A stretch of DNA of 64,000 nucleotides from Microvirga ossetica. Its GTDB lineage: Bacteria; Pseudomonadota; Alphaproteobacteria; Rhizobiales; Beijerinckiaceae. Where the stretch lies: assembly GCF_002741015.1 (NCBI RefSeq), contig NZ_CP016616.1, positions 3,567,501-3,631,500 of the forward strand. Direction: 5' to 3'. Position numbers and translations under genes: made by a program. Numbering within the stretch: the first letter of the stretch is position 1; each line of letters opens with the position of its first letter. The notes beneath the pieces were generated by a model, which did not search any database, was not told the origin of the DNA, and was given only the letters and a program-made list of their open reading frames with translations. Positions 54,656-62,779 of this stretch are shown piece after piece.

Positions 54656-54664
54656 ACTCGCTAC

Positions 54665-54806
54665 TGTCATTCCGGGGCCGCGCAGCGGGGCCTGGAATCC
54701 ATAACCGCTAACACCGCAGAAGCGGACACGACGCTGATCGTCGATTCCTGACACGTCGTGGTTATGGATTCCGGGCTCGCGCCAAAGGCGCGCCCCGGAA
54801 TGACAG
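54665..54806. repeat. Palindromic intergenic repeat (full copy)
   Basis: Starts TGTCATTCCGGGGCCGCG, has GGAATCCATAACC on one arm and GGTTATGGATTCC on the other, and ends GCCCCGGAATGACA. A variable centre separates the arms. Same family as 57691-57795 and 61168-61314. Confidence 0.75.
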
Positions 54807-54820
54807 TGAGAAAAGCCCCT

Positions 54821-54850
54821 CAAAAGAAAAGAGCGCCCCGAAGGGCGCTC
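54821..54850 (-). terminator. Terminator of the DUF2852 gene
   Basis: On the minus strand GAGCGCCC (54850-54843), TTCG loop and GGGCGCTC (54838-54831) precede TTTTCTTTTG. A tetraloop-capped stem with a U-rich tail. Confidence 0.88.
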
Positions 54851-54870
54851 CGCTTGGCTTATGAGGCCGA

Positions 54871-55350
54871 TCAGGCGTTCGCCGTACCGTTGCCGGCGCT
54901 GCGGCGCTTGGCCATGTAGGCGTCGAACTCCTCGCGGTCCTTGGCCCGCTTCAGCTCCTCGACGAAGTTGCGGAAGTCGCGGGCTTCCTCGTCGAGCTTG
55001 CGGCGCTCTTCCTCGAGGCGCTCGAGCTCGCTGCGGCGATAATCGTCGAAAGCCGCGTTGCCGGTGCTGGCGAAGCCGAAGCCGGCGGGGCCGCGGGATC
55101 GGAAGAGGTCGTCCTTGGCCCGGCCGAAGGTCTCATTCAGGAAGGCCTTGGCCTCGTCGTATTTCGGATATCCACACATTTTCCACACCAGATAGGCCAG
55201 AGCGAGCGGCCAGACGAAGATGAAGCCCAGGATGATGCCGGCGATCTCCAGTCCGCGGCCGGGCTTGCGCCCGCAGCGGCGGTGAGCGCCCTGGTTCCAG
55301 GGACCCGCGTGCGGGCCCGCATTCCAGGCGGCGGAGGCAGTATCAGACAT
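54871..55350 (-). CDS. DUF2852 family membrane protein
   Basis: A 159-aa protein with one transmembrane segment (LEIAGIILGFIFVWPLALAYLVW, residues about 34-56). A cytoplasmic coiled-coil-rich tail follows (YRRSELERLEEERRKLDEEARDFRNFVEELKRAKDREEFDAYMAKRR). This is the DUF2852 family of alphaproteobacteria, function unknown. A 25-bp dyad 14 bases before its start (55364-55388) suggests repression by a dyad-binding regulator such as the TetR protein encoded just upstream. Confidence 0.88.
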   Translation of the reverse strand: MSDTASAAWNAGPHAGPWNQGAHRRCGRKPGRGLEIAGIILGFIFVWPLALAYLVWKMCGYPKYDEAKAFLNETFGRAKDDLFRSRGPAGFGFASTGNAAFDDYRRSELERLEEERRKLDEEARDFRNFVEELKRAKDREEFDAYMAKRRSAGNGTANA

Positions 55351-55363
55351 CGAGATGGGTCCT

Positions 55364-55388
55364 ATGTTAATGCTAACAACATTAACAT
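55364..55388 (-). promoter_or_regulatory. Inverted repeat, candidate TetR operator
   Basis: ATGTTAATG (55364-55372) and CATTAACAT (55380-55388) form perfect 9-bp arms around a 7-nt spacer. It lies directly upstream of the DUF2852 start and downstream of the TetR gene on the same strand. Confidence 0.6.
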
Positions 55389-55441
55389 GCGGATCGATTT
55401 TGGCGCTTTCAAGAGAGAGGCTGCGAAAAATCGGACGAAGC

Positions 55442-56098
55442 CTACGCTTTGCCTTTCAGGGCGCCATGAACGAGGGCGAGGACGCCGGCGCGCAGGAGTT
55501 CGTACTTGTCCGGCAGGCCAGGGCCTTTCGGCAACTGTCCGGCGGCATCGAGGGTGGCGATCCCGTGGGAGAGGGCCCAGACCTCGATGGCGATGAAGCG
55601 TACGTCGACGTTCTGAAAACCCTCCGGGAAGGTTTCCGAAAGGGCCTTTACCAGGAAGTCGAAGGCGGTGCCGGCAGGCTTGCCCCCGCTTTCCACAGCC
55701 TTGGCCCAGAACGGCCCGCAGGAGGCCTCGCTCTCGGCGGGCTTCGCCGAGAACATGGCAGCGTAGAAGCCCGGCTCCTGCTCGGCGAAGGCGAGATAGG
55801 CCTCGCCCATGCGGGTGAAGCGCTCGAGGGCGGTGCCTTCGCCTTGCAGGGCCCGCCCGAGGCGCTTGGCGAGCTCGTCATAGCCGCGGAAGGCGACCTC
55901 GGCCACCAGGGCGTCGCGGCCGCGGAAATGGCGGTAGAGCGCAGCCGGGGTGACGCCCACGAGCTTGGCCGCATCGGCCAGGGTGAACCCGCCGATCCCG
56001 CGCTCGGCAATGAAGCGCTGCGCCGCCTCGATCAGCGCCTCCTTCAGATTGCCGTGGTGATAGCCCTGCCGGTCGAACGGGCCGCGCCAATGCCGCAT
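55442..56098 (-). CDS. TetR/AcrR-family transcriptional regulator
   Basis: A 218-aa repressor-type protein. The N-terminal HTH reads NLKEALIEAAQRFIAERGIGGFTLADAAKLVGVTPAALYRHFRGRDALVAEVAFRGY. The C-terminal ligand domain resembles the WHG/TetR_C_13-like group (FWAKAVESGGKPAG, IEVWALSHGIATL). It probably controls the DUF2852 gene that follows on the same strand, via the dyad at 55364-55388, and perhaps itself. Ligand unknown. Confidence 0.9.
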   Translation of the reverse strand: MRHWRGPFDRQGYHHGNLKEALIEAAQRFIAERGIGGFTLADAAKLVGVTPAALYRHFRGRDALVAEVAFRGYDELAKRLGRALQGEGTALERFTRMGEAYLAFAEQEPGFYAAMFSAKPAESEASCGPFWAKAVESGGKPAGTAFDFLVKALSETFPEGFQNVDVRFIAIEVWALSHGIATLDAAGQLPKGPGLPDKYELLRAGVLALVHGALKGKA

Positions 56099-56215
56099 GG
56101 TGGATTCCTACTGCTCTACCCAGCGATCTTAAGTCCCCGCCGCTGCGGAAGCCAGAACCGATGGCTCCATAGGAGTGAACAACCACGTGAGGGGAGAGAT
56201 CCGGAAAATTTTGAG

Positions 56216-56463
56216 CGCCGTTTCCCTCCCCCTTGCGGGCAGAGGCAGGGGTGGGGGTGGTATGACGGGGCGAGTCCGTCCCGTCATACCCGCTACGTCA
56301 TCACCGGCCTTGTGCCGGCCATCCCAATACGGTGGAGCTCAGCGCTTTTCTTAATCGAGATCACCGGCACAAGGCCGGTGATGACGTCGAGAGAGCTACA
56401 AAGCACAGCGCTCCGACTTTACGACCCCCACCCTCAATCCCTCCCCGCAAGGTGGAGGGAAGC
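56216..56463. repeat. Compound intergenic repeats upstream of hemW
   Basis: A block of C-rich CCCTCCCCCTTGCGGG (from about 56224) and its mirror CCCTCCCCGCAAGG (56440-56455) enclose a second palindrome: GTCATCACCGGCCTTGTGCC (56297-56316) against CACCGGCACAAGGCCGGTGATGAC (ending 56385). No coding sequence is recognisable. Confidence 0.6.
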
Positions 56464-56520
56464 TTGAATCGCGACATCGCCACCCGTGACGTTCCCCCTT
56501 CGACCTGCCATATACGCCTC

Positions 56521-57681
56521 ATGATCGATCATCCGACGCGCGATGTGGGCTTTGGAATCTATGTCCATTGGCCGTTCTGCGCCTCCAAATGTCCCTATTG
56601 CGACTTCAACAGCCATGTCCGCCACCAGCCGGTGGACCAGGAGCGGTTTCTCGCCGCCTTCCGGCGCGAGATCGCCCATACGGCCGCGCGCATTCCGGGG
56701 CGGACGGTCACGAGCATCTTTTTCGGCGGCGGCACGCCCTCGCTCATGAAGCCGGAGACCGTGGGCGCGATCCTCGATGCCGTCGGCGGCGCCTGGGCCA
56801 TCGATCCCAACGCCGAAGTCACCCTTGAGGCCAATCCCACCAGCGTCGAGGCCGAGCGCTTTCGCGGCTACCGGGCGGCCGGCATCAATCGCGTGTCGCT
56901 CGGCGTCCAGGCGCTCAACGATCCCGACCTGAAGCGCCTAGGCCGCATGCATTCCGTCGACGAGGCTCTGGGCGCGGTGAAGATCGCGGCCTCCATCTTC
57001 GAGCGCTACTCCTTCGACCTGATCTACGCCCGTCCGGATCAGACGCCCCAAGCATGGGGCGCGGAGCTGGAGCGGGCGATCGCCCACGCGGTCGAGCACC
57101 TCTCGCTCTACCAGCTCACCATCGAGCCCGGCACCTGGTTCCAGCGTCTCTACGATGCCGGCAAGATCACCGTACCGGACGAGGAGACGGGCCGTGCGCT
57201 CTACGACATCACGCAGGAAACCTGCGAGAAGCACGGGCTGCCGTCCTACGAGATTTCCAATCATGCCAGGCCCGGCGCTGAATCGCGCCACAACCTGCTC
57301 TACTGGCGCTATGGCGAATATGCCGGCATCGGCCCGGGCGCCCATGGCCGTCTGGTGACGGGCAATGCGCGCCTTGCCACCGCGACGGAGAAGCATCCGG
57401 AAACGTGGCTAGGGCTCGTGGAGCGCGAGGGACACGGAATCATCGACGAGGAGGTTCTGACCTCGGAGGCCGAGGGCGACGAGTTCCTGCTCATGGGGTT
57501 GCGTCTGAAGGAGGGCGTCGATCCGCGCCGCTTCGAGGCGTTCACGGGCAAGTCGCTCAATCAACGCGGCTTACGGATCCTCGAAGAGGAAGGCCTGATC
57601 CAGGTCGACGGCTCCCGCCTCGCGGTGACGCCCAAGGGCTTTCCGGTGCTCAATGCGGTGATCGCGGAACTGGCGGCTTAA
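56521..57681 (+). CDS. hemW: HemW-type radical SAM haem chaperone
   Basis: A 386-aa protein. The radical-SAM cluster motif FCASKCPYCDFNS (CxxxCxxC) begins near residue 20; FFGGGTPSLM, EANPTSVEAERF and RVSLGVQALNDPDLKRLGR follow, and the HemN C-terminal domain is present (HNLLYWRYGEYAGIGPGAHGR). It resembles HemN but lacks the extra cysteine and N-terminal region of true coproporphyrinogen oxidases, so a haem-chaperone role is more likely. The start at 56521 skips repeat-derived sequence upstream. Confidence 0.95.
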   Translation: MIDHPTRDVGFGIYVHWPFCASKCPYCDFNSHVRHQPVDQERFLAAFRREIAHTAARIPGRTVTSIFFGGGTPSLMKPETVGAILDAVGGAWAIDPNAEVTLEANPTSVEAERFRGYRAAGINRVSLGVQALNDPDLKRLGRMHSVDEALGAVKIAASIFERYSFDLIYARPDQTPQAWGAELERAIAHAVEHLSLYQLTIEPGTWFQRLYDAGKITVPDEETGRALYDITQETCEKHGLPSYEISNHARPGAESRHNLLYWRYGEYAGIGPGAHGRLVTGNARLATATEKHPETWLGLVEREGHGIIDEEVLTSEAEGDEFLLMGLRLKEGVDPRRFEAFTGKSLNQRGLRILEEEGLIQVDGSRLAVTPKGFPVLNAVIAELAA

Positions 57682-57690
57682 ATACGCCAA

Positions 57691-57795
57691 TGTCATTCCG
57701 GGGCCGCGTAGCGGAGCCCGGGATCCATAACCACGACCTTCGACCAGTTTGGGACCGTCAGCGGTTATGGATCCCCGCCTTCGCGGGGATGACAG
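57691..57795. repeat. Palindromic intergenic repeat
   Basis: TGTCATTCCGGGGCCGCG at the start, GGATCCATAACC and GGTTATGGATCC in the arms, GCGGGGATGACAG at the end. It lies between convergent hemW and gshB and may also end both transcripts. Confidence 0.7.
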
Positions 57796-57864
57796 CGTTG
57801 AGGTTCACGCACCAAGCTCTTTACGGGAACTCGGATCACCTGCGGCGTCCGGATGACGTCGTAG

Positions 57865-58809
57865 CTACTTCCTGATCTTGCCCTCGATCACGTCCCACAC
57901 CGTCACCGCCAGATCCGGCCCGCCGAGGCGCTTGATGGCGCGAACGCCTGTCGGCGCCGTCACGTTGATCTCGGTGAGGTTGCCGTCGATCACGTCGATG
58001 CCCACCAGAATGAGGCCCATGCGCTTGAGATCCGGGCCGATGGTCTCGCAGATCTCGCGCTCGCGCGGCGTCAGGTCCGTAGGTTTCGCGGCGCCGCCGC
58101 GCACCATGTTGGAACGGATGTCATTCGCTGCCGGCACGCGGTTGATAGCGCCCGCCGCCTCGCCGTCGATGAGGATGATGCGCTTGTCGCCTTCCGTGAT
58201 CTTCGGCAGGAAGCGCTGGATCACCCATGGCTCGCGGAACAGGTTAGCGAACAGGTCGTAGAGCGAGCCGAAATTAGGGTCCTCGCGCCCGACCTTGAAC
58301 ACGCTGGCGCCGCCATGGCCGTAGAGCGGCTTCATCACCACTTCGCCGTGCTCGCGCCGGAACTCCTCGATCTCCTCCTTGTCGCGGGAGATCAGCGTCG
58401 GCGGCATCAGGTGCGGGAACTTGGTGACGAAGATCTTTTCCGGCGCGTTGCGCACATGGGTCGGATCGTTGACCACGAGCGTTTTCGGATGGATGCGCTC
58501 CAGGAAATGGGTCGCGGTGATGTAGGCGAGATCGAAGGGCGGATCCTGGCGCATGAGCACCGCATCCACCGTCGACAGATCGATCCGCTCGGGCGTGCCC
58601 ACGGTGAAGTGATCGCCCTCCACGTCGCGGGCCTCGATGGTCTCCGCCATGGCGATCACCTGGCCGTCGCGCAGGGACAGGCGGTCCGGCGTGTAGTGCA
58701 GCACCCGATGCCCCCGCCGCTGGGCTTCGAGGAGCAGCGCAAAGCCCGTATCGCCGGCGATCTTGATGCTGCGGATATGATCCATCTGGATCGCGACGGT
58801 GAGGGTCAT
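57865..58809 (-). CDS. gshB: Glutathione synthase
   Basis: A 314-aa ATP-grasp ligase joining gamma-glutamylcysteine and glycine. N-terminal [30 protein letters not shown], then [21 protein letters not shown], the ATP-binding [12 protein letters not shown], and C-terminal [24 protein letters not shown]. The ATG at 58809 follows a GGAGG; an upstream in-frame ATG at 58851 adds 14 non-conserved residues. It lies near yraN and rsmI, as in many alphaproteobacteria. Confidence 0.97.
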   Translation of the reverse strand: MTLTVAIQMDHIRSIKIAGDTGFALLLEAQRRGHRVLHYTPDRLSLRDGQVIAMAETIEARDVEGDHFTVGTPERIDLSTVDAVLMRQDPPFDLAYITATHFLERIHPKTLVVNDPTHVRNAPEKIFVTKFPHLMPPTLISRDKEEIEEFRREHGEVVMKPLYGHGGASVFKVGREDPNFGSLYDLFANLFREPWVIQRFLPKITEGDKRIILIDGEAAGAINRVPAANDIRSNMVRGGAAKPTDLTPREREICETIGPDLKRMGLILVGIDVIDGNLTEINVTAPTGVRAIKRLGGPDLAVTVWDVIEGKIRK

Positions 58810-59064
58810 GGGTCGGGCCTCCTGGAGCTGCTTCCATTGCCATGGAATCATCTCTTTACTTTGGGTTGCCGCATTTTTTGACGGCGAACCGGATCCACTT
58901 CGCCGAAAAATGCTCTAGGGAAGCAGGGTTATTGGCCTGAAAAGGCAGGATGGCAACTCTTCGGCTCGCCCGAATGAACGAAAGCAGGGGATCGGTGTTG
59001 TCGAACAGCCCCGCTTACGCTCCGCCCCTTGCGGATCCCCTCAAGCTTTTCCATGTGATGCTTC

Positions 59065-59940
59065 ATGCCACGCCGCGCCCTTCTGATCGTCAACACCAAG
59101 AGCCGCAGCGGCGCCGCCCAGTGCGACATCGCCATGGAGCGCCTGAAGGATCATGGCATCGAGCCCGTTCATCTAGATTGCGGCCGGCGGGAGGACCTGT
59201 CGCCGCTCATCGTGGAGCATGCGAGGGACGTGGATTGCGCCATCGTCGGGGGCGGCGACGGCACCATCAATGCGGCGGCCTTCGGCGTCATCGAAGCGGG
59301 ATTGCCCTTGGGGATCCTGCCGATGGGCACGGCCAACGACCTTGCGCGAACGCTCGGCATTCCCTTCGATCTCGATGGCGCCGCCGATGTCATCGCCGAT
59401 GGCATCACCCGCAGGATCGATCTCGGCATCGTCAATGGCGAGCCGTTCTTCAACGTGGCGAGCCTCGGGCTCTCGGCGGAATTGGCGCAGAAGCTGACGC
59501 GGGACATCAAGCGCCGATGGGGGCGCCTCGGCTATGCCCTGGTGGCCCTGAACGTTCTGGCACACGCAAAGCCATTCCGGGCGACGATCGCCAGCGACAC
59601 CGAAACCGTGCACGTGCGGACCCTGCAGATTGCGGTCGGCAACGGGCGCTTCTACGGCGGCGGCAATGCGGTGGAAAAGGATGCGGCCATCGACGACCAG
59701 CATCTCGATCTCTACAGCCTGGAGCTGGATCGCGCCTGGAAGCTCGCCCTGATGGCGCGCTCGTTCCGCTACGGTCAGCATGGCGCCTGGGAAGAGGTGC
59801 GGGCGGTCCGGGCCCAGGAGTTCGACATTCGCACGCGCAGGCCGAGGCCCGTCAATGCGGATGGCGAGATCGTGACCCAGACGCCCGCCCATTTCTCGAT
59901 CCGGCCGGCGGCCGTGACTGTCTTCGCACCCAAGACCTAG
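59065..59940 (+). CDS. YegS/diacylglycerol-kinase-type lipid kinase
   Basis: A 291-aa member of the DAGK catalytic family: RRALLIVNTKSRSGAAQC at the start, the nucleotide-binding GGGDGTINAAAFG near residue 60, GILPMGTANDLARTLGIP near 92, then the C-terminal beta-sandwich (VGNGRFYGGGNAVEKDAAIDDQHLDLYSL). It phosphorylates a lipid such as diacylglycerol or phosphatidylglycerol. Ribosome-binding site weak. A gene for a DUF1127 protein converges with it. Confidence 0.92.
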   Translation: MPRRALLIVNTKSRSGAAQCDIAMERLKDHGIEPVHLDCGRREDLSPLIVEHARDVDCAIVGGGDGTINAAAFGVIEAGLPLGILPMGTANDLARTLGIPFDLDGAADVIADGITRRIDLGIVNGEPFFNVASLGLSAELAQKLTRDIKRRWGRLGYALVALNVLAHAKPFRATIASDTETVHVRTLQIAVGNGRFYGGGNAVEKDAAIDDQHLDLYSLELDRAWKLALMARSFRYGQHGAWEEVRAVRAQEFDIRTRRPRPVNADGEIVTQTPAHFSIRPAAVTVFAPKT

Positions 59941-59943
59941 CAC

Positions 59944-60153
59944 TCAGTGCCGGCCGCAGCGGACGGCGTCCTCGATGTTGCCGTGGCTGATGCCGATATC
60001 GTGCAGGGCCGCCTCGTCGAGGGTGCCGACCTCGCGCAGGGCCCGGCGGATCTCGATCTCATGCATGAGCGACGCGAAGAAGCTCCTGATGCGCGAGTTC
60101 TTGGGCGCCGGCTTCTCGGAGGTCCAATCGCAGGTGGTGGAATAGGCGGTCAT
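59944..60153 (-). CDS. DUF1127 small protein
   Basis: A 69-aa protein with the C-terminal DUF1127 motif: EIEIRRALREVGTLDEAALHDIGISHGNIEDAV. Such small arginine-containing proteins in alphaproteobacteria have been linked to RNA turnover and phosphate or stress responses. GAGGAG precedes the ATG at 60153. It is divergent from the LysR gene, a typical target arrangement. Confidence 0.9.
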   Translation of the reverse strand: MTAYSTTCDWTSEKPAPKNSRIRSFFASLMHEIEIRRALREVGTLDEAALHDIGISHGNIEDAVRCGRH

Positions 60154-60258
60154 GGCTCATCTCCTCTTGTTCGATGAGAAGATGATGGGCCTAGGCCTTG
60201 CATAAGTGAAACGAATGTTCATTATATTGAGAATAACGATCACTTATTGAGGCCGACC

Positions 60259-61131
60259 ATGGCACGCAATCTCGATGTCAGCCTTCTCAGGGCTTTCGTG
60301 GCAGTGGTGGATGCCGGCGGAATGACCGCCGCGACCGGCGTTCTCAACCTGACCCAGGCCGCCGTGAGCCAGCAGATCAAGCGGCTCGAGGAGACGCTCG
60401 GCGAGGAACTCATCACCCGCGACCGGCGCGGCATGAAGCTCACGACCGCCGGCGAGCGCCTTTTCGGGCGGGCGAAAAGGATGCTGGCCTTGAATGACGA
60501 AATCTGGACCGAGATGACCACGCCGGAATTCGAGGGTGAGGTGCGGCTCGGCATCCCGAGCGACATCATCACCACCTATCTGCCGACCTTTCTCAAGGAT
60601 TTCGCGCGCCGCTACCCGCGCGTGCAGATCTCGCTCAACAGCGGCTCCAGCGCATCGCTCCGCTCGAAGCTCTATGGCGGCAAGGTCGATGTGGTGCTCG
60701 CCACCGAGATGGCCTGCGATGCCGATGGCGAGAACCTCGTCATGGACCGTCTCGTCTGGGTCGGCGCCCGCGGCGGCGATGCGGCGCGCCAGCGTCCGCT
60801 GCCGGTCTCCATCGGCTGCTCCGACTGCGCCTTCCGCGCCCCGATCCGCGAGGTGCTGCAGAAGGCCGGCATCGAATGGCGCTCGGTCTCGGAGGTCACG
60901 AACACGTCGGCTCAGGTGGCGACGGTTGCCGCCGACATCGCGGTGATGGCGTGGATGGCCTCGACCATTCCGAACGGCTTCGAGGTGCTGGGCCCTGAAT
61001 CCGGCCTGCCGTCGCTTCCGCCCTTCATGGTCAATCTCTACCTGCCGCGCGACGGCGGCAGCCACGTCGTGCAGGAACTGGCGCGGCATATCCGCGAGGC
61101 GGTCGCAGACCGGCACCGGATGGCGGCTTAA
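60259..61131 (+). CDS. LysR-family transcriptional regulator
   Basis: A 290-aa regulator. N-terminal winged HTH: LDVSLLRAFVAVVDAGGMTAATGVLNLTQAAVSQQIKRLEETLGEELITRDRRG. The LysR substrate domain follows (EVRLGIPSDIITTYLPTFLKDFARRYPRVQISLN). I prefer ATG 60259; a TTG at 60247 would add four residues. The 105-bp AT-rich gap to the divergent DUF1127 gene probably holds its binding site. Effector unknown. Confidence 0.93.
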   Translation: MARNLDVSLLRAFVAVVDAGGMTAATGVLNLTQAAVSQQIKRLEETLGEELITRDRRGMKLTTAGERLFGRAKRMLALNDEIWTEMTTPEFEGEVRLGIPSDIITTYLPTFLKDFARRYPRVQISLNSGSSASLRSKLYGGKVDVVLATEMACDADGENLVMDRLVWVGARGGDAARQRPLPVSIGCSDCAFRAPIREVLQKAGIEWRSVSEVTNTSAQVATVAADIAVMAWMASTIPNGFEVLGPESGLPSLPPFMVNLYLPRDGGSHVVQELARHIREAVADRHRMAA

Positions 61132-61167
61132 GGAGCATGAGGCCAGGGCGCTTTCCGCATTCTCCAC

Positions 61168-61314
61168 TGTCTTTCCGGGGCCGCGTAAGCGGAGCCCGGA
61201 ATCCATAACCGCTAACGTTGCAAGAAGAATGTAGCGGCATCAGAAGCGCCATTCTCGATCACTGTCGTGTTTATGGATTCCGGGCTCGGCTCTACGAGCC
61301 GCCCCGGAATGACA
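61168..61314. repeat. Palindromic intergenic repeat
   Basis: Starts TGTCTTTCCGGGGCCGCG, has GGAATCCATAACC and TTATGGATTCCGGG in its arms, and ends GCCCCGGAATGACA. It lies between convergent LysR and yraN genes. Confidence 0.75.
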
Positions 61315-61332
61315 ATGGGCTGCTGCAGCCCC

Positions 61333-61710
61333 TCACTGCATCTCCAGCTCGAATGCGCTCACGATGTGCTGCGGCCATCGTCTCCGTGCGATGAACACCG
61401 CGTCGGCGCGCCATGTCTTGGTCGCGGCCCAATCGTTGCGCGAGAGCCAGGCGCGTGCGGTGCGGGAGAAGCGCTGGCGCTTGCGGGCGGTGATGGCGAT
61501 GAGGGCATTGTCCATGAGCCCGCGCGCCTTCACCTCGACGAAGGCGATGGTGTCGCCGCGCATGACGATCAGGTCGATCTCGCCGCCGGAGGACGCATAG
61601 CGGCGTGCCAGCGGGCGATAGCCTTTCATCACGAGAAACAGCAGCGCGACCCATTCGGCGCGATGGCCGCGCTGAAAAGTCGCGCGGCGGCGTTCAAGCG
61701 CGCTCTTCAT
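61333..61710 (-). CDS. yraN: UPF0102 (YraN-like) putative endonuclease-fold protein
   Basis: A 125-aa protein of the UPF0102 family: [25 protein letters not shown], then [21 protein letters not shown] with the PD-(D/E)xK-type D...ExK residues, then [13 protein letters not shown]. The fold is nuclease-like; activity is uncertain. Its ATG overlaps the rsmI stop (ATGA), so the two genes are co-translated, an arrangement shared with other alphaproteobacteria. Confidence 0.93.
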   Translation of the reverse strand: MKSALERRRATFQRGHRAEWVALLFLVMKGYRPLARRYASSGGEIDLIVMRGDTIAFVEVKARGLMDNALIAITARKRQRFSRTARAWLSRNDWAATKTWRADAVFIARRRWPQHIVSAFELEMQ

Positions 61711-62645
61711 GCGTCCTTTTTCGCGAGGATCAAAGCGCGGGCATAGACCTCGCGCTTGGGCAGGTCGAGTTCGGCTGCGACGAGCGCCGCGGCGTCCTTG
61801 ATCGAGTGGTTCTTCAGCGCCGCTTCGAGCCTGCCGTTGAGGGCCGCATCGGCCTCCGCCGCATGCATCGCCTTCGTCGCTTCGCCAATCAGCACCACGA
61901 TCTCGCCCTTCGGCGGACCTTCCTCGGCGAATTGCCGCGCCAGTTCCGGCAGGGGACCGCGCCGGATCGTCTCGAACATCTTGGTGAGCTCGCGCGCCAC
62001 CACGGCCTGCCGCTCGCCGAGCACGTCGGCGGCGTCCGCCAGCATTTCGGGCAGGCGGTGCGGGCCCTCGAACAGCATGAGCGTGCCGGGGATCGCGCCG
62101 ATCTCGGCCAGCCGCGTGCGGCGCGCGGCGCTCTTCGGCGGCAGGAAGCCTTCGAAGAAGAAGCGGTCGGTGGGCAGGCCCGAGGCGACGAGCGCGGTGA
62201 GCACGGCGGAGGGGCCGGGGATCGGGGTGACGGGCAAGCCTTCCTCGATCGCCGCCTGCACGAGCCTGTAGCCGGGATCCGACACGAGCGGCGTGCCCGC
62301 GTCCGAGACCAGGGCCAAGGCCTGCCCTTCCTTAATCCGGTGGACCATGCGTTCGCGCACGGCATCGTTGGAATGCTCGTGATAGGAGACGAGCGGCGTG
62401 GTGATGCCGTAATGGGCGAGCAGCGTCTTCGTCACCCGTGTGTCCTCGGCCAGGACCGCATCGGCGGCGGCAAGCACGTTCAGCGCGCGGAACGACACAT
62501 CCTGCAGGTTGCCGATGGGGGTCGCGACCACATAGAGGCCGGGCGTGAGGGGCTTGGCTTCGGCAGCAAGGCCGAAGGCGGTGAAAGTGGCGGTCCGTTC
62601 GGTCGGCTCGCGCCGCTTGGTCCGGTTGTCGATTCTCTGGCTCAT
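61707..62645 (-). CDS. rsmI: 16S rRNA (cytidine-1402-2'-O)-methyltransferase
   Basis: A 312-aa SAM-dependent methyltransferase of the tetrapyrrole-methylase fold. Signature [34 protein letters not shown], then [35 protein letters not shown], and EIVVLIGEA. It methylates the ribose of C1402 in the decoding centre of 16S rRNA. Divergent from the downstream lipoprotein gene, as rsmI (yraL) is from lpoA (yraM) in enterobacteria. Confidence 0.96.
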   Translation of the reverse strand: MSQRIDNRTKRREPTERTATFTAFGLAAEAKPLTPGLYVVATPIGNLQDVSFRALNVLAAADAVLAEDTRVTKTLLAHYGITTPLVSYHEHSNDAVRERMVHRIKEGQALALVSDAGTPLVSDPGYRLVQAAIEEGLPVTPIPGPSAVLTALVASGLPTDRFFFEGFLPPKSAARRTRLAEIGAIPGTLMLFEGPHRLPEMLADAADVLGERQAVVARELTKMFETIRRGPLPELARQFAEEGPPKGEIVVLIGEATKAMHAAEADAALNGRLEAALKNHSIKDAAALVAAELDLPKREVYARALILAKKDA

Positions 62646-62779
62646 CGTCGGTCACTGTCGCATGAAGGCCATCCCTGCAAAAGCCGGGTTGTCGAGCCTG
62701 AAATCCTGCATTGGAAACAATGTTTACTTTTTGCTGTCACGCTGCGCGGTGACTGAAGCTGTTTCCAAAGGGGGTGGAG

